A stretch of 8,943 bases of DNA from JALHMQ01 sp037441125 (GTDB lineage Bacteria > Pseudomonadota > Gammaproteobacteria > Burkholderiales > Burkholderiaceae_F): positions 1-8,943 of the forward strand of contig JBBIST010000109.1 in the NCBI GenBank assembly GCA_037441125.1, in the 5' to 3' direction. A model generated the notes under the pieces. That model was not told where the DNA came from and searched no databases. It saw nothing but the letters and a program-made list of their open reading frames with translations. A program made the translations under genes and the position numbers. This document shows, in pieces, positions 1 to 6,093 of this stretch (position 1 is the first letter of the stretch; each line of letters opens with the position of its first letter).

Positions 1-236
1 GCCTCGGCGATCGACAGGATCGGGCCAAGCGCCACGCCGGCCGCCGCGGCCACCCGGTCGGCTTCGCCGCGCACCTGCGCGGCGAATTGCTGGCGCTCGC
101 CGGCGACGAAGGCGCGCGCCACGTGCTCACCGCGCACGCGCCGGCGCTGATCGCGGTCGACGACCCCGGCTGCCTGCTCGATCTCGACACCGCACTCGAC
201 TTCGAGCGCGCGCGCGAGCCAAGCGATCGCGGCTGA
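1..236 (+). CDS. MobA/MocA-like nucleotidyltransferase, C-terminal fragment
   Basis: This is the 3' end of a gene whose start lies before the window; reading from base 3 it gives 77 residues ending in TGA at 234-236. Near the start of the fragment is GRRGHPVGFAAHL, followed by ELLALAGDEGARHVL and then VDDPGCLLDLDT. This order (GxxGHPV, then GDxGAR, then a DDPG...DxDT segment near the C-terminus) is typical of the NTP_transf_3 superfamily, which includes MobA and the molybdenum cofactor cytidylyltransferase MocA. These enzymes transfer a nucleotide to a cofactor or sugar phosphate in the cytosol. The N-terminal nucleotide-binding loop that would separate MocA from MobA, CofC or sugar nucleotidyltransferases is outside the window, so the substrate cannot be named. 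The family call is fairly firm and the exact function is open. The next gene begins 49 bases downstream on the same strand. Confidence 0.7.
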   Translation, partial: LGDRQDRAKRHAGRRGHPVGFAAHLRGELLALAGDEGARHVLTAHAPALIAVDDPGCLLDLDTALDFERAREPSDRG

Positions 237-251
237 GCGCCGGCGGCCGCC

Positions 252-257
252 TACACT
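252..257 (+). promoter_or_regulatory. Possible -10 element upstream of the M61 peptidase gene
   Basis: TACACT lies 28 bases before the ATG at 286 in the only non-coding stretch between the nucleotidyltransferase and peptidase genes. It resembles a sigma70 -10 box. No convincing -35 box is seen at the expected distance, where the sequence is the GC-rich end of the preceding gene. Just upstream, 229-233 and 246-250 can pair as a weak 5-bp GC stem. The site is a guess based on one hexamer; the peptidase gene could also be read through from upstream. Confidence 0.25.
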
Positions 258-285
258 CGCGGGCCGTTCCTCACCGCAACGACCG

Positions 286-2061
286 ATGACCGTCCACTAC
301 GCGATCCGCCCCGCCCACCCGGGCGCGCACCTGTTCCACGTCACGGTCACCGTCGAGGCGCCCGATCCGCAGGGACAGCGCTTCATGCTGCCGGCGTGGA
401 TCCCGGGCAGTTACATGATCCGCGAGTTCGCGCGAAACGTCGTTCGCATCACGGCGCTGGCGAACGACCGGCCGGTGGCGATCGACAAGATCGACAAGCA
501 CACCTGGCGCTGCGCGCCGGTGACTTCAGCGCTCACCGTCGCCTGCGAGATCTACGCCTGGGACCCGTCGGTGCGCGCCGCGCACCTCGATCCGACCCAG
601 GCCTTCTTCAACGGCAGCAGCGTGTTCCTGCTGCCGCTCGGCCACGAGGACGCGCCCTGCCGCGTCGACATCCTGCCGCCGGCGGGCGACGGCTACGGCG
701 CGTGGACGCTTGCCACCGCGCTGGCGCCGGCGCGCGGCCGGCGCAGCGGCTTCGGTACCTACCTGGCGCGCAACTACGACGAGCTGATCGACGGCCCGGT
801 GCTGATGGGACCGCTGGCGCGCACCGGCTTCGACCTGCACGGCGCGCGCCACGAACTGGCGATCGCCGGCGCCGTGCGCAAGCTCGACCTGAAGCGGCTG
901 GCGGCCGATCTCGAGCGCGTGTGCGATGCCCACATCCGGCTGTTCGAGCCGCGCCGCCGGCGGCCGCCGTTCGACCGCTACACCTTTCTCACGCTCGCCA
1001 CCCACGACGGCTACGGCGGTCTCGAACACCGCAACTCGAGCGCGCTCGTGTGCAAGCGCGACGACCTGCCGCACGTCGGTCTCGGCGACAGCACCGCCGG
1101 CTACCGCACCTTCCTCGGCCTCGCCAGCCACGAGTACTTCCACGCCTGGTTCGTCAAGCGCGTGCGGCCGGCCGCCTTCCTGCGCTGCGACCTGACGCGC
1201 GAGAACCACACGCGGCTGCTGTGGGCCTTCGAGGGCTTCACTTCGTACTACGACGACCTGGCCCTGCGGCGCGCCGGACTGCTGACCGAGGCGCAGTACC
1301 TAGAGTCGCTCGCCACCACGCTGACCACGGTGATGCAGCGTTCCGGCCGCCTCAAGCACAGCGTCGCCGAGAGTTCCTTCGACGCCTGGATCAAGTACTA
1401 CCGGCAGGACGAGAACGCACCCAACAGCGTCGTCAGCTACTACCAGAAGGGGGCGCTGGTGGCGCTTGCCCTCGATCTGGCGATCCGCGACGGCAGCCGC
1501 CAGCGCCGCTCGCTCGACGACGTCATGCGGTTGCTCTGGCGGCAGTGGGTCGCATCCGGCGACCGCTACGCCGGGGTGGCCGAGGACGGCATCGTCGCCG
1601 CCGCCGAGGAAGCGACCGGACTGGCGCTGGCGCGCTCGCTGCGCCAGTGGACCGAGGGCACGCGCGACCCGGACTTCGGGCGCCTGTTCGCGCCCTTCGG
1701 CATCCGCTGCGAGTCGCGGCCGGCACTCGAGGTGCCGCACTTCGCGCTGCTCGGGATCAAGCTCGCCGACGGCCGCGTCCAGCACGTGTTCGACGGCACG
1801 CCGGCGCAGCAGGCCGGGCTGTCGGCCGGCGACACGCTGGTCGCGCTCGACGGCCTGCGCGCCACTGACACCGGCCTCGATCGCCTGCTCGCGCGCTACC
1901 AGCCCGGCGACACGGTGCGCGTGCACGCCTTCCGCCGCGACGAGCTGCTGAGCTTCGAGCTCAGGCTGGCCGAGCGGCCGCCGGTGCGCTTTGCGCTCAG
2001 CGTCGATCCGGCGGCGCCCAAGTCCGCGCACGCCGCGCGCGCGCGCTGGCTCGGCGGCTGA
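286..2061 (+). CDS. M61-family metallopeptidase with C-terminal PDZ domain
   Basis: This 591-residue protein is a predicted zinc aminopeptidase of the M61 (glycyl aminopeptidase) family. The zinc-binding HExxH motif is HEYFH at residues 282-286, with E283 the likely catalytic glutamate. WAFEGFTSYY follows and supplies the probable third zinc ligand, E316. The N-terminal part (about 1-170) contains WIPGSYMIREFARNV, a segment typical of the M61 N-terminal beta domain. Residues about 485-565 form a PDZ domain, with GTPAQQAGLSAGDTLVALDG as its ligand-binding and turn region. I see no signal peptide or membrane segment, so a cytosolic location is inferred. The length fits full-length M61 proteins. 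The ATG at 286 gives a natural N-terminus, although no strong Shine-Dalgarno sequence precedes it. The gene is followed by the radical SAM gene after only 13 bases, so the two are probably co-transcribed. Family assignment is strong; the physiological substrate is unknown. Confidence 0.92.
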   Translation: MTVHYAIRPAHPGAHLFHVTVTVEAPDPQGQRFMLPAWIPGSYMIREFARNVVRITALANDRPVAIDKIDKHTWRCAPVTSALTVACEIYAWDPSVRAAHLDPTQAFFNGSSVFLLPLGHEDAPCRVDILPPAGDGYGAWTLATALAPARGRRSGFGTYLARNYDELIDGPVLMGPLARTGFDLHGARHELAIAGAVRKLDLKRLAADLERVCDAHIRLFEPRRRRPPFDRYTFLTLATHDGYGGLEHRNSSALVCKRDDLPHVGLGDSTAGYRTFLGLASHEYFHAWFVKRVRPAAFLRCDLTRENHTRLLWAFEGFTSYYDDLALRRAGLLTEAQYLESLATTLTTVMQRSGRLKHSVAESSFDAWIKYYRQDENAPNSVVSYYQKGALVALALDLAIRDGSRQRRSLDDVMRLLWRQWVASGDRYAGVAEDGIVAAAEEATGLALARSLRQWTEGTRDPDFGRLFAPFGIRCESRPALEVPHFALLGIKLADGRVQHVFDGTPAQQAGLSAGDTLVALDGLRATDTGLDRLLARYQPGDTVRVHAFRRDELLSFELRLAERPPVRFALSVDPAAPKSAHAARARWLGG

Positions 2062-2065
2062 GAGG
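2061..2065 (+). promoter_or_regulatory. Shine-Dalgarno sequence for the RlmN-like gene
   Basis: AGAGG begins on the last base of the peptidase stop codon and ends nine bases before the ATG at 2075. It decides the start of the radical SAM gene: the reading frame stays open upstream to about 1991, but that extension overlaps the peptidase gene and encodes a low-complexity Arg/Ala/Ser stretch unlike the family. The position also suggests that translation of the second gene is helped by ribosomes finishing the first. Confidence 0.55.
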
Positions 2066-2074
2066 CGATCGGCG

Positions 2075-3130
2075 ATGCAGATCGGCGAACTGCGCCAATG
2101 GCTGGCGGCGCACGGCGCACGGCCGGCCCACACCACCGCCGTGCTGCGCCACTGGCTGCAGGCGCTGCCCGCGCCGCGCACGTTGCGCCCGGCGCAGCAC
2201 CTGCCGCGGGCGCTGCGCGGCGCGCTCGCCGGCGCCGAGTCGCCGCTTGTCTCGCTCGCCCGGCTGCGCAGCACGCACGCGGCGGCCGACGGCTCGATGC
2301 GCCTGCTGCTGGCGCTGCGCGACGGGCAGACGATCGAGTCGGTCCTGCTGCCGCGCGCCGGTCTGTGCGTGTCGACCCAGGCCGGCTGCGCGGTCGGCTG
2401 CGCGTTCTGCATGACCGGCCGCGACGGCCTGCAACGGCAACTGGGCGGCGCCGAGATCGTGGCGCAGGTCGGCGTCGCCGCCGCGCTCGCCCGCGCGCAC
2501 GGACTTCAGCCGGCAGCGGGCGATGCGCGGGCGCTGGTCAAGGTGGTGTTCATGGGCATGGGCGAGCCGGCGCACAACCTGGAGGCGGTGTGCGAGGCGA
2601 TCGAGCTGCTCGGCACCGAGGGCGCGATCGCGCACAAGAACCTGGTGTTCTCGACGGTCGGCGATGCGCGCGCCTTCGCGACGCTGCCGCGCCTGCGCGT
2701 CAAGCCGGCGCTGGCGCTGTCGCTGCACACCACCTGCGCCGACAAGCGCGCGCGACTCTTGCCGCGCGCGCCGCGCATCGCACCGGCCGAGCTGGTCGAG
2801 CTCGGCGAGCGCTACGCGCACGCCACCGGCTACCCGGTGCAGGTGCAGTGGACCCTGCTCGCGGGCGTCAACGACGGCGACGACGAGGTCGAGGGCCTTG
2901 TGCGCCTGCTCGCCGGCAAGTACGCGGTGCTCAACCTGATCCCGTTCAACGCCGTCGCCGGCAGCGGCTTTCGCCGGCCGTCGTGGCAGCGCGCCGCCGA
3001 GCTCGCGCGCGCGCTGCACCGGCGCGGCATCCTGACCAAGCTGCGCCGGTCGGCCGGGCAGGAGGTCGAGGCCGGCTGCGGCCAGTTGCGCGCGCGGGTC
3101 GCGTCGCCGCCGCTGCCGGTCGCCGGCTGA
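2075..3130 (+). CDS. RlmN/Cfr-family radical SAM RNA methyltransferase
   Basis: This 351-residue protein belongs to the radical SAM family that methylates an adenine C2 (RlmN, acting on 23S rRNA A2503 and some tRNAs) or C8 (Cfr). The [4Fe-4S]-binding CxxxCxxC motif is C105, C109 and C112. GMGEP at 161-165 is the usual SAM-contacting segment. The two extra cysteines of the mechanism are present: C98 in LCVSTQ, seven residues before the cluster as in E. coli RlmN, and C335 in AGCGQL, matching the methyl-carrying cysteine near the C-terminus. VNDG and NLIPFN are also family-like. It is shorter than E. coli RlmN (384 residues), and its N-terminal helical domain and central LLPRAPRIAP segment are divergent. 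It may therefore be the sole RlmN or a second, RlmN-like paralogue, so I give no symbol. The ATG at 2075 has a good ribosome site. It lies 13 bases after the M61 gene and converges on the permease gene. Confidence 0.88.
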   Translation: MQIGELRQWLAAHGARPAHTTAVLRHWLQALPAPRTLRPAQHLPRALRGALAGAESPLVSLARLRSTHAAADGSMRLLLALRDGQTIESVLLPRAGLCVSTQAGCAVGCAFCMTGRDGLQRQLGGAEIVAQVGVAAALARAHGLQPAAGDARALVKVVFMGMGEPAHNLEAVCEAIELLGTEGAIAHKNLVFSTVGDARAFATLPRLRVKPALALSLHTTCADKRARLLPRAPRIAPAELVELGERYAHATGYPVQVQWTLLAGVNDGDDEVEGLVRLLAGKYAVLNLIPFNAVAGSGFRRPSWQRAAELARALHRRGILTKLRRSAGQEVEAGCGQLRARVASPPLPVAG

Positions 3131-3140
3131 CGCGATCGCG

Positions 3141-3159
3141 GCGGCGCGCTTAGCGCCGC
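3141..3159. terminator. GC hairpin at convergent gene ends, possible bidirectional terminator
   Basis: GCGGCGC at 3141-3147 and GCGCCGC at 3153-3159 form a perfect 7-bp inverted repeat around the 5-base loop GCTTA. The left arm lies in the 19-base gap after the RlmN-like gene. The loop and right arm contain the permease stop codon (TAA, 3152-3150) and its last codons. A perfect 10-bp palindrome, CGCGATCGCG, sits directly before it at 3131-3140. There is no T-run on either side, so a classical intrinsic terminator is not shown. The placement at a tail-to-tail junction is what suggests a transcription-ending or RNA-end-stabilising role. Confidence 0.35.
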
Positions 3160-4433
3160 TCGCCGGCCGAGAACAGCGCGTTGAGCAGGATCGCGCCGAA
3201 GGTCGCGGTGCCGATGCCGCCGAGCGCGAACTCGCCGAAGCGCAGCGTGAAGTCGCCCGCGCCGAGCACCAGCGTGACGCCGACGACGATCAGGTTGCGG
3301 CTGCTGCTGAAGTCGACCTTGTTGTCGACCCAGATCTTGGCGCCGGCGACGGTGATCAATCCGAACACCACGATCGAGACGCCTCCCAGCACCGCCGCCG
3401 GGATGGTCTGGATCAGGGCGCCGAACTTCGGGCTGAAGCCGAGCACGATCGCGACGCAGGCGGCGACCACGAACAGCAGCGACGAATACACGCGCGTGGC
3501 CGCCATCACGCCGATGTTCTCGGCGTAGGTCGTGACCCCGGTGCCGCCGACGCCGCCGGCGAGCATCGTCGCCACGCCGTCGCCGGCGAAGGCGCGGCCG
3601 ATGTAGGGATCGAGGTTGCGTCCGGTCATCGCCGCCACCGCCTTGATGTGACCGAGGTTCTCGGCCACCAAGATGATCGCCACCGGCGCGATCAGCAGCA
3701 TCGCGTCCAGCTCGAACACCGGTGCCGCGAACTGCGGCAGTCCGAGCCAGGCGGCACGCACCACGCCGTCGAACACGATCGGCTTGCCCAGGCCGAGGCC
3801 GTTGGCCAGCAGCAGGTAGATCAGGTAGGCGGCGATCAGTCCGGCGAGGATCAGCAGCTTCTGCAGCAGCCCGCGCGTGAACACCGCCACGCCGCCGACG
3901 CACAGCACGGTGACCACCGCCATCCAGCCGTCGAAGGCGGCGGTGCCCACGCTCTTGACCGCGATCGGCGCCAGGTGCAGTCCGATCACCGCCACCACCG
4001 CGCCGGTGACCACCGGCGGCATCAGCCGCTCGATCCAGCCGGTGCCGGTGGCCATGACCGCGAGCCCGATCGCCGTGTACAGCAGGCCGCAGGCGATGAT
4101 GCCGCCGAGCGCCACGCCGATGTTGGCGTTGGCGCCCGGTCCGACGTAGCCGCTGGCGGCGATCACCACGCCGATGAAGGCGAAGCTCGAGCCGAGGTAG
4201 CTCGGCACGCGGCCGCCGACGACGACGAAGAAGATCAGCGTGCCGACACCGCTCATTAGGATCGCGACGTTCGGGTCGAAGCCCATCAGCAACGGCGCCA
4301 GCACGGTGGCGCCGAACATCGCCACCACGTGCTGGATGCCGAGCGCGAAGGTCTGCGGCGCGGGCAGCCGCTCGTCGGGCGCGATCACGCCGTCGCGCTT
4401 CACGGTCCAGCGGGGGAAGTAAGCGGTGCTCAT
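3150..4433 (-). CDS. NCS2-family uracil/pyrimidine permease (RutG/UraA type)
   Basis: This 427-residue inner-membrane protein is a nucleobase:cation symporter of the NCS2 family that probably imports uracil or a related pyrimidine. It has many hydrophobic segments, consistent with the 14-helix fold. Key segments are GGRVPSYLGSSFAFIG (73-88), the signature VAENLGH (256-262, with E258) and GGTGVTTYAENIGVMA (296-311, with E305). The two glutamates correspond to the uracil-binding pair known in E. coli UraA. From memory of the families, the whole sequence, including GVIAPDERLP near the N-terminus and GLITVAGAKIWV near the C-terminus, resembles RutG more than UraA; no other rut genes are present. 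Length is normal for the family. The start at 4433 is chosen by alignment with RutG-like N-termini. No clear Shine-Dalgarno sequence precedes it; instead there is a CAA repeat. The gene follows ung after 88 bases on the same strand. Transporter family is certain, precise substrate likely but not proven. Confidence 0.93.
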   Translation of the reverse strand: MSTAYFPRWTVKRDGVIAPDERLPAPQTFALGIQHVVAMFGATVLAPLLMGFDPNVAILMSGVGTLIFFVVVGGRVPSYLGSSFAFIGVVIAASGYVGPGANANIGVALGGIIACGLLYTAIGLAVMATGTGWIERLMPPVVTGAVVAVIGLHLAPIAVKSVGTAAFDGWMAVVTVLCVGGVAVFTRGLLQKLLILAGLIAAYLIYLLLANGLGLGKPIVFDGVVRAAWLGLPQFAAPVFELDAMLLIAPVAIILVAENLGHIKAVAAMTGRNLDPYIGRAFAGDGVATMLAGGVGGTGVTTYAENIGVMAATRVYSSLLFVVAACVAIVLGFSPKFGALIQTIPAAVLGGVSIVVFGLITVAGAKIWVDNKVDFSSSRNLIVVGVTLVLGAGDFTLRFGEFALGGIGTATFGAILLNALFSAGERR

Positions 4434-4440
4434 CGGAAGG

Positions 4441-4452
4441 TTGTTGTTGTTG
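4441..4452 (-). repeat. (CAA)4 tract in the leader of the permease gene
   Basis: On the coding strand four CAA triplets end eight bases before the permease ATG, at the position where a Shine-Dalgarno sequence would be expected. In an otherwise GC-rich gap (4434-4521) this is the only A-rich, unstructured stretch. CAA repeats are known to stay unstructured in RNA and can favour ribosome access; a role here is inference. The rest of the gap is GC-rich, with a GGCCGGCC-containing self-complementary segment just after the ung stop. I see no convincing promoter, only a weak TATCCT on the minus strand at 4475-4470 with no -35 box. Confidence 0.5.
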
Positions 4453-4521
4453 AGTGGAAGACGGCGCGCAGGATAGCCAAGCGCGCTGGAGCGGCCGGCC
4501 GGCGCCGCGCGTCTTTGTTGA

Positions 4522-5214
4522 TCAGCCGCACCAGTCGATGCCGCCGCGCCCGTGGCCGGCGAGGAAGGCGTTGGCCTGCGAGAAGTGGCCGCAGCCGAGA
4601 AACGGCCGCGGCGGCCGCCGCGCCGAAAGCGGCGACGGGTGATTGGCGAGCAGCACCAGGTGCGTGCGCGCGCCGGCATCGATCAGCGCGCGCTTGGTCT
4701 GCGCCTGCGCGCCCCAGAGCGCAAACACCTTCGGCGCCGGATCGCGCGCCAGCGCTGCAACCAGCGCGTCGCTGAGCGCCTCCCAGCCGCGGCCGGCGTG
4801 GCTCGCGGGTGCGCCTTCCTCGACCGTCAGCACGGCGTTGAGCAGCAGCACTCCCTGGCGCGCCCACCGCTCCAGGTTGCCGCTCGCCGGCGGCGCGCAG
4901 CCGCAGTCGCGCGCCAGTTCCGCGAACACGTTGCGCAGGCTCGGCGGCTTTGCTACGGCGTCGGGCACCGAGAACGCGAGCCCGTGCGCCTGCCCGGCAC
5001 CGTGGTAAGGGTCCTGGCCGAGGATCACGACGCGCACGTCGGCCGGCGCCGTCAGTTCGAGCGCGCGCAGCGGTGCCGGCGGGTGGATCGTCGCGCCGGC
5101 GGCGATCCGCTCGGACAGGAAGCGCGACAGCGCCCGGCCTGCCGGTGAATCGAGAAAGCCTGCCACCGGCGCATGCCAGCCCGCAGCCAGCCGCGCGCAG
5201 TCGACGCCGCGCAT
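4522..5214 (-). CDS. ung: Uracil-DNA glycosylase
   Basis: This 230-residue family 1 uracil-DNA glycosylase removes uracil from DNA, arising from cytosine deamination or dUTP use, and so starts base excision repair. The catalytic water-activating motif GQDPYHG is at residues 66-72 (D68 is the catalytic aspartate). GVLLLNAVLTVEEG at 121-134 is the uracil-binding region. HPSPLSA at 192-198 carries the catalytic histidine H192 and the DNA-intercalation loop. The protein ends in GIDW plus two residues, a usual end for this family, so it looks complete. The ATG at 5214 overlaps the trpC stop codon (TGATG), and no strong Shine-Dalgarno sequence is seen, so translation is probably coupled to trpC. 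An NCS2 uracil permease follows 88 bases downstream. Its position as the gene after trpC means its expression may follow the trp transcript unless it has an internal promoter. Identification is very secure. Confidence 0.96.
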   Translation of the reverse strand: MRGVDCARLAAGWHAPVAGFLDSPAGRALSRFLSERIAAGATIHPPAPLRALELTAPADVRVVILGQDPYHGAGQAHGLAFSVPDAVAKPPSLRNVFAELARDCGCAPPASGNLERWARQGVLLLNAVLTVEEGAPASHAGRGWEALSDALVAALARDPAPKVFALWGAQAQTKRALIDAGARTHLVLLANHPSPLSARRPPRPFLGCGHFSQANAFLAGHGRGGIDWCG

Positions 5215-6026
5215 CAGCCCGCGGGCGCGCGCGCCGGTGGCGCGAACAGGCGCGCCAGTTCCGCGCCCGGATCCGGCGCGCGCATGAACGCCTCGCCGAC
5301 GAGGAAAGCGTGCACGCCGGCGGCGCGCATCTTCTGCACGTCGGCCGGCTGCACGATGCCGCTTTCGGTGATCGGCAACCGGCCAGCGTCGATGTGCGGC
5401 AGCAGGCGCAGGGTCGTCTCCAGGCTCACCTCGAAGCTGCGCAGGTCGCGGTTGTTGATGCCGACCAAGGGCGAGCGCAGTTCCAGCGCCAGTTCGAGCT
5501 CGCGCTCGTCGTGCACCTCGACCAGCACCGCCAGCCCGAGCGCTTGCGCCGCCGCCTCGAAGTCGCGCAACTGCACGCGGTCGAGCGCGGCGACGATCAG
5601 CAGCACGCCGTCGGCGCCCCAGGCGGGCGCTTCGTAGAGCTGGTACTCGTCGACGATGAAGTCCTTGCGCAGGACCGGCAGGCCGCTGGCTGCGCGCGCC
5701 TGTTCGAGATCGGCCGGCGCGCCCTGGAAAAACCGGCGGTCGGTCAGCACCGACAGGCAGGCGGCGCCGGCCTGCGCGTAGCTCGCGCCGATCGCGGCGG
5801 GATCGAAGTCGGCGCGCAGCAGTCCCTTCGAAGGGGAAGCCTTCTTCACCTCGGCGATCACCGCCGCAAGGCCGGCGTCGACGCGCTCGCGCAGCGCGCG
5901 CGTGAAGTCGCGCCGATCGTCGCGCTGCTCGGCACGCCGGCGCAGCGCCGGCGCCGGCTCGCGCGCGCGCGCCGCGCTCACTTCCTCGTGCTTGACGGCG
6001 AGGATCCGCTGCAGGACATCGTTCAT
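5214..6026 (-). CDS. trpC: Indole-3-glycerol phosphate synthase
   Basis: This 270-residue TIM-barrel enzyme converts carboxyphenylamino-deoxyribulose phosphate to indole-3-glycerol phosphate in tryptophan synthesis. Family residues are all visible: IAEVKKASPSKG at 57-68 (E59, K61), RKDFIVDEYQ at 120-129 with the catalytic lysine K121, LVEVHDE at 168-174 with E170, GINNRDL at 189-195 with N191, and ITESGI at 219-224. It is monofunctional, without a TrpF domain. The start at 6026 gives the usual MNDVLQRILAVKHEEV N-terminus. The same frame happens to stay open far upstream through trpD, but that translation is arginine-rich and unlike any family. The ribosome site before the ATG is poor (GAG at 14 bases). 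A 65-base gap containing an unusual AT-rich repeat separates it from trpD, and its stop overlaps the ung start. Function is secure. Confidence 0.96.
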   Translation of the reverse strand: MNDVLQRILAVKHEEVSAARAREPAPALRRRAEQRDDRRDFTRALRERVDAGLAAVIAEVKKASPSKGLLRADFDPAAIGASYAQAGAACLSVLTDRRFFQGAPADLEQARAASGLPVLRKDFIVDEYQLYEAPAWGADGVLLIVAALDRVQLRDFEAAAQALGLAVLVEVHDERELELALELRSPLVGINNRDLRSFEVSLETTLRLLPHIDAGRLPITESGIVQPADVQKMRAAGVHAFLVGEAFMRAPDPGAELARLFAPPARAPAG

Positions 6027-6068
6027 GGGCGCGTGCCGATCTCGCGTGGCCGAAGCGCGAACCTCGGG

Positions 6069-6093
6069 AAATTGGAATCTGACCCCGATTTTT
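6069..6093. repeat. AT-rich imperfect palindrome, probable REP/RAYT-type solitary repeat
   Basis: In a region of roughly 70% GC, this 25-base stretch between trpD and trpC is strikingly AT-rich. Its core on the plus strand is GGAATCTGACCCCGATTT preceded by AAATT. Read as minus-strand RNA it can fold as AAAUCGGGG, loop UCAGA, UUCCAAUUU: a nine-pair stem with two G-U pairs and one C-A mismatch. From memory, short repeats with the GGGGTCAGATTCC core occur next to REP-associated (IS200-like) tyrosine transposase genes in many Proteobacteria, and as scattered solo copies. No transposase is in this window, so I infer a solitary copy. Its edge overlaps the trpD stop codon (TAA, 6094-6092). It may also act as a weak terminator or RNA processing site between trpD and trpC. 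Confidence 0.5.

Noticed and set aside
396..3019. Long alternative frames over the M61 and RlmN-like genes (396-1868 plus; 526-1209, 1300-2412 and 1997-3019 minus)
   Set aside because: They are arginine- and alanine-rich shadow translations without recognisable motifs, while the chosen frames carry full active sites.
3131..3140. CGCGATCGCG as a HIP1-type cyanobacterial repeat
   Set aside because: GCGATCGC octamers occur by chance in very GC-rich DNA, and nothing else here points to a cyanobacterium.
2830..3903. 357-codon minus-strand frame across the RlmN-permease junction
   Set aside because: It is out of frame with the permease, which has clear NCS2 signatures, and antisense to the RlmN-like gene.
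4470..4475. Minus-strand TATCCT as a promoter for the permease gene
   Set aside because: No -35 box is present at 16-18 bases; the expected position reads CCGGCC. The hexamer alone is not enough.
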